Source: PALSA-1440 sp050011195 (GTDB taxonomy: Bacteria; Verrucomicrobiota; Verrucomicrobiia; Limisphaerales; UBA8199). From it: DNA of 51,110 nucleotides. The translations under genes were made by a program, and so were the position numbers. Shown piece by piece: positions 41,501 to 49,739 of this stretch. The notes under the pieces are model-generated. The model was not told where the DNA came from. It saw only the letters and a program-made list of their open reading frames with translations, and did no database searches. The DNA lies in assembly GCA_050011195.1 (NCBI GenBank), contig JBEKJO010000021.1, forward strand, positions 1-51,110, written 5' to 3'. Numbering within the stretch: position 1 is the first letter of the stretch; each line of letters begins with the position of its first letter.

Positions 41501-41915
41501 TTAACCCCCGACCGCCACGCTGACGGGCTGGCTCCACTGCCCGACTTGCGCGTCGTCCGCGCGATAGATCGCCTTGTAACTCCAGACCGTCTTGGCCGCG
41601 GGGAACGGCTGCGTGTCCACGTAGTTCGGCGTCGTGTCCACCGTCAGCAGCACGAAGCCCTTGCCGTCGCCGCGGTCCACCTGGATTTCGCAGCCCGAGA
41701 GCCACGCCCCAATCCCGTCGTAGCCCCACCCGATTTACACCGCCCCGCCCGACACCTTGGCCGTGATGACCGGCTCGACCGCGCTCAAATCCGGCCCGCT
41801 GGCGACGCTGCCGATGATCCCCAAACCCTCGCCGATGGCGCCGACTTGGAATCAGTATTGCGTCCCGCTGACCAGGCCGGTGACCGTGCAGCTTGAGGCT
41901 TTGCCGACGTAGCAT
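41501..41915 (-). pseudogene. Decayed fibronectin type III-like C-terminal fragment with two in-frame stops
   Basis: Reading the minus strand in the frame that ends at TAA 41501-41503 gives 'SSCTVTGLVSGTQY*FQVGAIGEG', then 'VEPVITAKVSGGAV*IGWGY', then 'TTPNYVDTQPFPAAKTVWSY' and 'AQVGQWSQPVSVAVGG'. This is the typical C-terminal Fn3-plus-tail region of Verrucomicrobiota secreted or virion-like proteins. Two stops interrupt it: TGA at 41852-41854, where Trp is expected, and TAA at 41735-41737. No start codon or upstream continuation is present, so it is a non-functional 3' remnant. The open Arg-rich frame on the same strand is an out-of-phase shadow. Confidence 0.75.
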
Positions 41916-42709
41916 TGTTATTTCCTGTGGCGATAATTAGCGAACCCACCGGGCCTGTCAAAGGGTATTATACGAAACTTAAGGAAATTGCCGCTGCCGA
42001 GGGGACGGACGCCGGGTTCGGCCCGGAAAGCGGCGTTTGCGACCCGTCCGCCGCCGGTTTCGTGCTGGGAACCGCGGGACTGAGTCCTGCTGGCGGCTTC
42101 GCCCTCAGCCGAGGATAGAACTCCCTCTCCTCCATGAAATGGAAGAGGGCAGGGGAGAGGAGGCACGATTGGGTCGAAGCAGGTGCGATATTCCACCAAA
42201 TCGGACCACCGTCTTCCCGGCCCTCTCCCGCTCCTTCGTCGCGGGAGAGGGAGAAGACCTCGGGGGCAGGGCGCGGATACGCCCGGAAGCCAATGGGTCC
42301 AACTCTCTGCTTGACAGTGTGATAGAAATAGTGTAAGCACCCCCCTAGCCTTGTGGTCCGCCCAGGCCACGGCGCCAGCGACCCTCACTCAGAAGGGTTC
42401 TGGCAGCGTCGAACCCGACACGACTACCGGCGCAGGGGCAGAAAACACCCCTGCGCCCCCTCGTGCGGGCGGCACGGTGAACAGGTTTTGCGTTGTCAAC
42501 TCCGGTGTCGGTCTGATACAGGTCTGTTGATGTTCTCATTACCATGCACAGTGCCGCCCGTCGTAGTCTTCGTGCCTTCGGTTGCCCACGAGGTCTGTCC
42601 AAATATGGCGCAAGCTATTGTGCCTGTTTACCTTACAGGAAATAGTGCATCTTCGAGCTGGAAGTAGTATGACACGCTTTTGTAGCGGGGTAGGGGACCC
42701 GATCAATTT
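41916..42709. other. Gene-poor stretch with hairpins
   Basis: No gene supported. It contains a CCCTCT/AGAGGG imperfect hairpin near 42124-42150, element E copy 2 (42221-42251) and a perfect 10-bp hairpin GGCGCAGGGG/CCCCTGCGCC at 42429-42457. With the fn3 remnant it forms about 1.3 kb of decayed or repeat DNA upstream of the GH43 gene. Confidence 0.6.
42221..42251. repeat. Palindromic element E, copy 2
   Basis: An 11-bp perfect stem CCCTCTCCCGC / GCGGGAGAGGG with a 9-base loop. The core is shared with 39426-39452. Confidence 0.85.
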
Positions 42710-43873
42710 ATGGCAAGCAAGCAACCGTTCAACCGACTGGCAGATAGTTCTCCCGAAACAGGCGTTCTTCCGGTAACGCGGCGCGCAGCGGACGGCCCAC
42801 CCGGCCTTTTGCCGTGTCTGGTGCTGACGCTCGCTTGCGCCCTGGTTGCCCTCGCCCTCGGCTGCTCGGCCCAATCAGGGTCGTCCACGGCGTCGGCGAG
42901 CCGCCCGCGCACCTACACCAATCCGGTTTACCGCGGCAACATGCCCGACCCATCCGTGATTCGTTACCAGGGGTTCTATTATGCGTTCGGGACGACCGGT
43001 AACGAGCGCACGCCGGATGGCCGTATCTTCACGGCCTTGCGTTCCCGGAATCTGGTCGAGTGGAAAACTCTTGGCGGCGCTTTGGTTCCCCCCTCGCCCA
43101 ATGGCCATGTCCAATACTGGGCGCCCGAGGTCACCTTTCACCAGGGCACGTTTTACCTCTACTACGCCCTCGGCGGCCTCGAGCCGGAGAAATTCGAGTT
43201 GCGCGTCGCTACCAGCCGCCTGCCGGAAGGGCCTTACCTGGACACCGGCCACAAGCTGGTGGATTGCGAGTCGAACCGGTTCACGATAGACCCCTTCCCG
43301 TTTCGGGATGACGACGGGCAATGGTATTTCTTTTACGCGCGCAACTTCACCAACTCGGCGCCGGGAGTTCACCCGGGCACGGCCATTGTCGTTGATCGCC
43401 TGCTCGACATGACCCGCCTGGCGGGCGATTGCCACGTCGTCCTGCGCGCGCGCTACGACTGGACCCTTTACGAGGCCAACCGCCGCATGGACGTGTATGA
43501 CGCCACCTTCGACTGGCACACCATCGAAGGGCCGTGCGTGGTCAAGCACGATGGCCGCTACTACTGTTTCTACAGCGGCGCAAACTACCAGACCACCCGC
43601 TATGGCATTGATTACGTCGTGGCCGACCACCCGCTCGGGCCTTACACCAACCAGGGCGACCACGCCCGTGTCCTTCACAGCGTTGCCGGCAAGGTCCGCG
43701 GGCCGGGACATCATTCCATCGTGCCCAGTCCCGATGGCCGCGCGCAATACTTGGTCTATCACGCCTGGGACCCCGCCATGCAGGTGCGCTGGATGTGCAT
43801 TGACAAGCTGGTCTGGACGCCCGATGGGCCCCGGGGCGCGGGGCCAACATGGACGGCTCAGCCAGCGCCTTGA
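42710..43873 (+). CDS. GH43-family glycoside hydrolase, lipoprotein
   Basis: 387 residues. A long N-terminus precedes a hydrophobic segment and lipobox (LALGC, Cys at residue 52). The five-bladed propeller of GH43 follows: 'NPVYRGNMPDPSVIRYQGFYYAFGT' with the general-base Asp at 80, 'WAPEVTFHQGTFYLYYA', the pKa-modulating Asp in 'FTIDPFPF' (194), and the probable acid Glu in 'HTIEGPCVVKHDGRYY' (273). 'GPGHHSIVPSPDGRAQYLVYHAWD' closes the sheet. Family members cleave arabinan, arabinoxylan or related side chains. Its partner on the opposite strand is a GH38 enzyme, so a plant or algal glycan target is plausible. Confidence 0.9.
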   Translation: MASKQPFNRLADSSPETGVLPVTRRAADGPPGLLPCLVLTLACALVALALGCSAQSGSSTASASRPRTYTNPVYRGNMPDPSVIRYQGFYYAFGTTGNERTPDGRIFTALRSRNLVEWKTLGGALVPPSPNGHVQYWAPEVTFHQGTFYLYYALGGLEPEKFELRVATSRLPEGPYLDTGHKLVDCESNRFTIDPFPFRDDDGQWYFFYARNFTNSAPGVHPGTAIVVDRLLDMTRLAGDCHVVLRARYDWTLYEANRRMDVYDATFDWHTIEGPCVVKHDGRYYCFYSGANYQTTRYGIDYVVADHPLGPYTNQGDHARVLHSVAGKVRGPGHHSIVPSPDGRAQYLVYHAWDPAMQVRWMCIDKLVWTPDGPRGAGPTWTAQPAP

Positions 43874-43937
43874 TTCAGCCTTGCCTGTCCGATGGCGGCC
43901 TCACGCAAAGGCGCAAGGGAGCAACGGCGCAGACATT

Positions 43938-43972
43938 CTTACCAATCACCCATCACCAGTCACCATTCACTT
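43938..43972 (+). repeat. CACC/CACCAGTC low-complexity repeat
   Basis: ACCAATCACCCATCACCAGTCACCATTCAC lies between the convergent GH43 and GH38 genes. The same words make up the repeat at 6880-6905. Confidence 0.75.
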
Positions 43973-43973
43973 C

Positions 43974-46900
43974 TTACCGGAATTCCACTTTCACCGTGGC
44001 CGGCGCGAACGGCCTGAGCGGGACGGTGACAGTCTTCCCGTGAGAGTCCTGTTTCACTGCGTGCGTCTCGACCAGATCGCAGGTGAAGGTCTCGCGGGCC
44101 GGCCTGGGCAAGGTCAGTTTCAGCTTTCCGCCCGCGCCCGCGAAATCGCACACCCTGAACACAAATCCCTTCTCATCCTCCGCCTGCTTGATGGCCAGCA
44201 AAGGCAAGCCCGCTGGTTCGACGCCTAACAGGCTCCCCGCCGGGGCCGAAAGCGCCGGCTTTAGCGGACCCCCGCCGCGTTGCGCCACCGCGGGCGAATA
44301 CATCTCCCAGCCCCGCGCGACCGCCTCGCGTTTCGAGAACCCGCCCCGGGCCGAGGTCAGCGAGAAGCGGAACACCTGCCGCCCGCCCTGCGACGCCTTG
44401 TAGTTGGTGTGCCAGTAATTGTTCATCACGTAAGCGAAAACATGGGCGCGCTTCAGCGAGAGCTGGCGCGGCCACGTTGAACCCGTCATGCCGCCGAGGG
44501 TGACCAGCGGGCTGTCCAGCGGCGACAGCATCACCGTCGCCTGGCCGTCCGAGGCCGCTAGCCAGCGCTGCACCGCATACCAATCCCGGCAGGCGGAGCT
44601 GTGCTGGTCCTTGAGCGGTTCCATGATGGCGTCCGGGTCTTCCACCCACAATCCCCCGCGCTCCACCTCGAACGCAAAGGGGAACGCGATATAGACGGCT
44701 TCCTTGGCCGTGGTTTCCTCCTTGTCCAGCTCGCAACGAACGTCCACCCGCTTGAGCCCGTGGTAGAGCCGCACCCGCAAGGTAATCTTCGGAAACTTCT
44801 CCCCCGTCGCCTCGCTCACCAACTCGCCGAAGACCGGGCCGTTGGCTTGCGTCACCCGCACGCCGGTTTGCCGGTGATAAGCGAACTTCGGCGCCGGCAA
44901 GTCTCTCAGATTCGAATGGACCGCATAACTGCCTTCGCCGCCGCTGACGTAGATGACTTCGCCCAGCCGATACTCGCTTGCCGGGTCAACCAGCTCGCGC
45001 CCGGTTTCCTTGTCCAGGATGGACTTGAGCGCGCCGTTGGTGGCGTCGAGGGTGACGCGGTAAAACTCGTTCTCCATCTGGCCGTTGCTGAAGGAGGCGG
45101 CGTTTGCGAAAGCTTTGGAATCATCAAAGGACGCGTTGCGATAGCAGCGATAGCCGACGGAAGAGAGGTCAGTGGCGAGGAAACAACTGCCGCCTTCGGG
45201 CAGGGCCTGGCAGAGCACGGTCTTTTTGGTCTTCACGTCTTGCACGGCGGATACGGGGAATGACTGCTTGGTGGTGACCAAATCCGTGCGCGGCCACGCG
45301 AGCGGATTGAACACCACGAGGTCCGCCGCGGGGATCAGCCCCGCCAGTTTGGCCATGCCCGACTCCAGCAACTGGCCCGAGGTGGCGTCCGCCTGCCTCG
45401 CAAAGGAGCTTTTGACTTCCCACTGCTTGACCGTCTGCTCGGCTTTCGGCTCTGAAATGCTGCCCGCCGCGCCCCACGTGTGCTCGTCGTAGAGCAGGAT
45501 GTTCCGCCACAACTCGTCGAAGTCCGATTTCGGGTAAGGCGCTCCCGCCAGCACCGCTGCCAGCGAATGGAGCATCTCCGCTGTCACCGCCCGCTCCTCG
45601 GCTCGCCGGCACAGCGCCGTTTCCCGCGCCGCCGAACCGGCGCCATCTTCCCACCATGTGCCGAAGTCGCCCCGCATGACCGGTATTTTGGCGGCGAAGT
45701 TCTGTTCGATGTAGCGGAAGAAATCCTCCGGGCGGCCCAGGATCAACTTGGGGTATTCCCATTGCGCATTCCACTTCTCGACCACTTCCGGCAGCCAGGC
45801 CGCCACCGGCTGGTTGTCGAAGAAGGCCCCGTTGAGCAACACGGCATCGTAGGGATAGCCGGCCTTCTCGTAGCTCGCCAGATGGCCAGGCAACTGCTCG
45901 CGGGCCTGTTCCATCGAGGAAATCAACCTGCTCGCCATGCCATAGCCCCCGATAATGCTGCTCAGCACCCGTGACCCGTCTGGACCTTCCCAGTAAAAGG
46001 GATTCTGCAACCCGTGGGTCGCGTAAGGGGCGCGGTCGCCATTCACCCCCTCGATGAAATACTTGATCCCCGCATGGGCCAGGACCATCGGCAGGCTGCC
46101 GACGGCGCTCGGCACGTCATCGAGGATCACCGACGTGAAGTCGAACCCTCCCCGGTTGGCGAGGTTGCGGGCGGGAAGCGTCGCGCGGTTCAGCGCCTCG
46201 TGCGAACAAAGCCCAGTGAGCATGTTCCCGAAGAAATCCGACAATCCCATCCGCCCCTCGCGCAGCCGCCGGAAGGCCTCCTCCGCCTTCTCGGGATGCG
46301 CCCGCAGGAAAGCGTCGAACTGCCAGTAGGTCTCCAGGTCCCAATTGAAAGACGGATGCCGGTCAATCATCGCCAGCGCCTGCATCGTGTTGTCGGCGTG
46401 GCGGGCCATGACGCGCTCCTGCAAGTCCGTGTAGCCGATGTCCGTATGCACCGTCGGGACAATGTACACCCGCCACTTCCGCGTCGGCTGGAGCGCGGTC
46501 GTGGCCTTTATCTCCTTGCCGCCCGCTTTGAGCGCCAGCTCAACCATAGTCTTCTGCTCCACGTCGGGCAGCAGGAGGTTCACTTCATTGTGCCCGAACT
46601 GCAGGTCCAGCTTCTCCTCGCCGGAGCGGCTGCCCGCCTTCCAGCCAATTGACGCCGCCTCCCGCTCGCTCGCCAGGTTCTCCACCGAAACCTTCACCAC
46701 CCGCCGCAAGCCTTCCCCGGACCGCTTCAGCCACGGCAGCACGTCGGCGTGGAAGCTCACCGGCTCGGCGGGCGCTGCCGCGCCGCTCTCCAGCCTCACA
46801 TCGTCATAAAGCGCCCAACTGCCGCTTGCGTTCGCCAGGGTGATGGTATTCTTGCCGGCCTGTAAAAGCGTCGCCGGGAAGGCCTGCTGGCAGGAATAGT

Positions 46901-47360
46901 TCTTGCCCGCCTTGGGATTGCTCAGGGACTCATCGCCATGACCCCGCGGCAGCCTCACCTTCAGCGACGTGCCGTTGATGCCGATGGTGAGCCCCGGCGG
47001 CTCCCAGCCGTGGGTATCCACGAAGTCGAGCACCAGCCGGTAATAGCCGGCGGCCACTTCGGACAGGTCAAACGTGATCTTGAACGTGTGCGCCCGGCTG
47101 CCGGCCCATCCGTCGGTCGGCCCCGGGTGAATCCAGGGCCAGTCCTTCTTGGGATCGCTCTGGCCCACTACGAAGTCGGCATCGTGCGGAAAGGTCTGCG
47201 CATAAGCCTGGAAATTCCCCGCCAGCGCGAATTCCCGGTAATCCCCGTCCGCCACGCCGATTTGAAACACCGTCACCACCGGCGCCGCCGCCTTGTCCTG
47301 TGCCGGAGACGAATAGTTCCAGCCGAGGCACGCCAAACCGAGCCATAAGAGCTTTTTCAT
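43974..47360 (-). CDS. GH38-family alpha-mannosidase with N-terminal carbohydrate-binding-like domain, secreted
   Basis: 1128 residues from the ATG at 47360 (MKKLLWLGLACLGWNYSSPAQ), a clean signal peptide. The longer frame from 47606 runs through repeat DNA. Residues about 30-195 (FQIGVADGDYREFALAG ... ALYDDVRLE) resemble the C-terminal jelly-roll of PL4 rhamnogalacturonan lyases, a sugar-binding fold. The GH38 catalytic part starts near 305: 'VYIVPTVHTDIGYTDLQERV' (metal-binding His/Asp), 'NWDLETYWQFDAFL', 'FTSVILDDVPS', 'GDFGTWWEDGAGSAARETALCRRAE', and 'LLYDEHTWGAAGSISEP'. A beta-sandwich region with 'ENEFYRVTLDATNGALKSILDKE' and 'VDVRCELDKEETTAKEAVYIAFPF' follows. Catalytic residues were not assigned individually. 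Convergent with GH43. Confidence 0.9.
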   Translation of the reverse strand: MKKLLWLGLACLGWNYSSPAQDKAAAPVVTVFQIGVADGDYREFALAGNFQAYAQTFPHDADFVVGQSDPKKDWPWIHPGPTDGWAGSRAHTFKITFDLSEVAAGYYRLVLDFVDTHGWEPPGLTIGINGTSLKVRLPRGHGDESLSNPKAGKNYSCQQAFPATLLQAGKNTITLANASGSWALYDDVRLESGAAAPAEPVSFHADVLPWLKRSGEGLRRVVKVSVENLASEREAASIGWKAGSRSGEEKLDLQFGHNEVNLLLPDVEQKTMVELALKAGGKEIKATTALQPTRKWRVYIVPTVHTDIGYTDLQERVMARHADNTMQALAMIDRHPSFNWDLETYWQFDAFLRAHPEKAEEAFRRLREGRMGLSDFFGNMLTGLCSHEALNRATLPARNLANRGGFDFTSVILDDVPSAVGSLPMVLAHAGIKYFIEGVNGDRAPYATHGLQNPFYWEGPDGSRVLSSIIGGYGMASRLISSMEQAREQLPGHLASYEKAGYPYDAVLLNGAFFDNQPVAAWLPEVVEKWNAQWEYPKLILGRPEDFFRYIEQNFAAKIPVMRGDFGTWWEDGAGSAARETALCRRAEERAVTAEMLHSLAAVLAGAPYPKSDFDELWRNILLYDEHTWGAAGSISEPKAEQTVKQWEVKSSFARQADATSGQLLESGMAKLAGLIPAADLVVFNPLAWPRTDLVTTKQSFPVSAVQDVKTKKTVLCQALPEGGSCFLATDLSSVGYRCYRNASFDDSKAFANAASFSNGQMENEFYRVTLDATNGALKSILDKETGRELVDPASEYRLGEVIYVSGGEGSYAVHSNLRDLPAPKFAYHRQTGVRVTQANGPVFGELVSEATGEKFPKITLRVRLYHGLKRVDVRCELDKEETTAKEAVYIAFPFAFEVERGGLWVEDPDAIMEPLKDQHSSACRDWYAVQRWLAASDGQATVMLSPLDSPLVTLGGMTGSTWPRQLSLKRAHVFAYVMNNYWHTNYKASQGGRQVFRFSLTSARGGFSKREAVARGWEMYSPAVAQRGGGPLKPALSAPAGSLLGVEPAGLPLLAIKQAEDEKGFVFRVCDFAGAGGKLKLTLPRPARETFTCDLVETHAVKQDSHGKTVTVPLRPFAPATVKVEFR

Positions 47361-47420
47361 ACGTTTCGCGCCTTTCTGCCAGCAACGGCCCGCTTTAGCA
47401 AGCCGGACTTGGGGTTGCGG

Positions 47421-47503
47421 GGGGGGAGGGGGGTGGGAGCAACACCGTCGCCCCACCGTCGCACCACCGTCGTACCAATATCGTACCACCATCGTACTAC
47501 GCT
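47421..47503 (+). repeat. Dispersed G-rich/11-bp-unit repeat, copy 2
   Basis: Same orientation and architecture as 661-755: GGGGGGAGGGGGGTGGGAGC, then GTCGCCCCACC-GTCGCACCACC-GTCGTACCA-ATATCGTACCACC-ATCGTACTACG. It lies about 60 bases upstream of the GH38 start. Confidence 0.85.
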
Positions 47504-48152
47504 CAAATGAGGATGGGAGGGGGTGAAATGGGCGCGAAAGCGGCCATTGGGGGTATAAGTGTCCAAGAATGGGGCATTTTCGCGGTTTGCGATTGAGGAC
47601 GGTCAAGGCACAGCGGCCAATATATTGGGATGCCCGTTACGCGCCGGGATGGGCGATCACGTTAAGCCGACAAGAATGTCGGCGCTCCGGCGGGTCCCCC
47701 ATCGCGTTGGATTCCTTGGCCTCCCCACGAGGGCCGATTAGCGGGCGGGGGCGCAGCTCGATTTCTTGCCAGCCTTTGCCAAAAGCGCCAGAGGACTGGC
47801 GCAGTCCAAGACGCTGGCGCGACTAGGAGCACGTGCCTCCCGAAGCCCGCTAGGTTTTGGACTGGGCCAGTCCTCTGGCGCTTTCCGTGGTGCAACAAGC
47901 TGAGATGCGCCCAACGGGCGGCGAAGCTCCGGTTCGAGGTGGACCGGTAGCCTTTTGGCGCGCAGGCCAGAATCGTTTTCCCCCGGTCTCCGGGGAATGG
48001 CCAGGCGGGCTTGCACGCTGTTGGACCGAACGGGTTTAGTTGCCGCCTCAAGAACCGCAGCACAATCGCGCACCAGCCGTGCCCATTGCCTGCGCAACAA
48101 CTGCCCTCCACGCCAAAACAGAGCTTGGGTTGTGACGACACCGCGCTAGGGC
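47504..48152. other. Intergenic region composed largely of repeats
   Basis: It holds element G (47784-47882). Between that and the methylase gene is an unstructured GC-rich stretch whose frames (for example 'GGEAPVRGGPVAFWRAG') I recall as recurrent repeat translations in related genomes. No gene supported. Confidence 0.55.
47784..47882. repeat. Palindromic element G (99 bp, 26-bp inverted ends)
   Basis: The left arm 47784-47809 and right arm 47857-47882 match at 25 of 26 positions after reverse complementation (AGCGCCAGAGGACTGG... / ...CCAGTCCTCTGGCGCT), with a 47-bp centre. The total length is almost identical to element B (98 bp), and both share TTGGA/TCCAA ends. Confidence 0.9.
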
Positions 48153-49727
48153 CTACAGCCCCAACTCCTTCTGGTGCCGCAGTTTCTTCCTGGGTTCCGG
48201 GGCCTTCCTGAACGTTTCGAGCAAGCACTGCTCTTGCCAGACGACCGGCGCAGCCATGTCAGAGCGCTCAAGCACATGCTGGGGAATTTCCAGAGCGTCC
48301 AACTGCCGCGGCTCCACCTTCAGCGCGCCACTACCGTAGGACTTGCCGACGAATGCCAGGTTGGCGATTGTGTCCGGGTGGTTGAGGGCCTGCCATAGTT
48401 TTCGTACGTGCCGCTCGCTTGTGTCCCAGGGATAGACGCACAGGAACCCCGTGAGCGGAACGACTCCAGCACAGTTGAGTAAGAACCTGCAATCTCGACG
48501 CCCAAGATATGCAAACAGTAGCGGGGGTTCCTCACGTTGCTCCATTCGGTACCAGGGCGTCCGAGTTTTTATCAAGGCACGCTGAGCCAAGCCTGCCTCT
48601 TCGCCACGCTGCAGATAGGCTGACAAGCCCGCTGGCAGCTTCTCCCTTGGCTGGCGGTCAAGATTCAGCAGCCACGTAGGCCGGCCAGCGGCATCCAGAT
48701 CGTCTAGGCGGCTGCGCGTGACGGTGCCATGGGGGCAGTCGCGGGTCCGTCCGATGGCCCGCCGGAAGAACCGCCTGTCCAAGCCGTATTCCACAATCTG
48801 GCTGGAGGTCAGGAAAAAGAACTCATTTGCTCCGGTGGCTATCCCCCGAACAACGCGAGCGAAATCCGAGAGCGGAACGCCACGGCTCCCACTCGGGCGC
48901 AGCGGGCGTGACAGGCCGGTGGCGAGAAGCTCAGATGTCTCGCGGATGTGCATGGTCACGGCATCGCCCTCAAGCTCGGCATCAGTACCTCCGTTTAGTC
49001 CAAGAGTCCGCATGATTGCCTCGGGGTCCGGCCTGCGCACCCGAAGCCAGGGGACCGTAGCCAGCGGAGCAAGTTTCGAGACCAGGAACACCATGGCGTT
49101 CGTGTCAACGGTCGGAAACGGAGCGGCCTCCTCCTCAAACGTAAGCACTGCGTCGAGCCGATACTTGCCGGCTAGACTGCTCCAGACTGCGCGTGAGGAG
49201 ACTCCTTCGCAGACGTCCGCCGGGAGCAGAAAGGCTAGGCGCCCTCCAGGAGCAAGATGATCGAGGCATTTAAGCAGGAAGAACAAGTGCAAGCCGGCCC
49301 GCCCATCCAAGGTAAAGCCAAGGCACCTTTGTGCGAGTAGCTGTAATTCCTCTTTCTGTTTCCCACTTAAGCGATGATGCCGGATGTACGGCGGGTTCGA
49401 CACGATGGCTGGAAAGGTTGGCACCAGCCGGCTACTGATGAAGTCCCCGATGACTACGGTGTGCAGCTCGGAAGCAGGCAAGCCAAGCGTGTAGCTCTCA
49501 GTCAGGGCAGAGCCATGCAACTCAAACCCAGCGAATTCCCCGGCAAATCCAGCCTGCCGGGCAGCCGCGAAGAACGTGCCCGGACCGACCGCCGGGTCAA
49601 AGAGGACCCGCGGCCCGCACGCCGTGACCCAGGATGCCATCACCCTGGCAAGCCACGCTGGCGTCCAGAACTGGCCCTTTTCCCGTAGGGCCTCACGTGC
49701 CAGTCCACTCGACGGAACCTGCTGCAT
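48153..49727 (-). CDS. N6-adenine DNA methyltransferase of a type II RM system
   Basis: 524 residues. The gamma-class order is visible: 'GQFWTPAWLARVMASWV' (motif X), 'VLFDPAVGPGTFFAAARQAGF' (motif I, SAM binding), 'AGFELHG' (motif II), 'TVVIGDF' (motif III), 'AIVSNPPYIRHHRLS' (motif IV NPPY, catalytic), then 'GGRLAFLLPADV' (motif VI). The C-terminal half (from about 290) is a target-recognition domain of the TaqI/Eco57I style, with 'GIATGANEFFFLTSSQ' and 'LLNCAGVVPLTGFLCVYP'. It protects host DNA from the nuclease encoded 12 bases upstream on the same strand. M.AccI-like enzymes have this size. Confidence 0.9.
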   Translation of the reverse strand: MQQVPSSGLAREALREKGQFWTPAWLARVMASWVTACGPRVLFDPAVGPGTFFAAARQAGFAGEFAGFELHGSALTESYTLGLPASELHTVVIGDFISSRLVPTFPAIVSNPPYIRHHRLSGKQKEELQLLAQRCLGFTLDGRAGLHLFFLLKCLDHLAPGGRLAFLLPADVCEGVSSRAVWSSLAGKYRLDAVLTFEEEAAPFPTVDTNAMVFLVSKLAPLATVPWLRVRRPDPEAIMRTLGLNGGTDAELEGDAVTMHIRETSELLATGLSRPLRPSGSRGVPLSDFARVVRGIATGANEFFFLTSSQIVEYGLDRRFFRRAIGRTRDCPHGTVTRSRLDDLDAAGRPTWLLNLDRQPREKLPAGLSAYLQRGEEAGLAQRALIKTRTPWYRMEQREEPPLLFAYLGRRDCRFLLNCAGVVPLTGFLCVYPWDTSERHVRKLWQALNHPDTIANLAFVGKSYGSGALKVEPRQLDALEIPQHVLERSDMAAPVVWQEQCLLETFRKAPEPRKKLRHQKELGL

Positions 49728-49739
49728 CGCTCGCCTCCC

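Noticed and set aside
41409..41915. 168-residue Arg/Gly-rich minus-strand frame
   Set aside because: Out of phase with the recognisable fibronectin-III-like frame, which shows real domain sequence despite its two stops.
47361..47606. 82-residue N-terminal extension of the GH38 frame
   Set aside because: It is translated from the dispersed 11-bp repeat; a signal peptide begins at the ATG at 47360.
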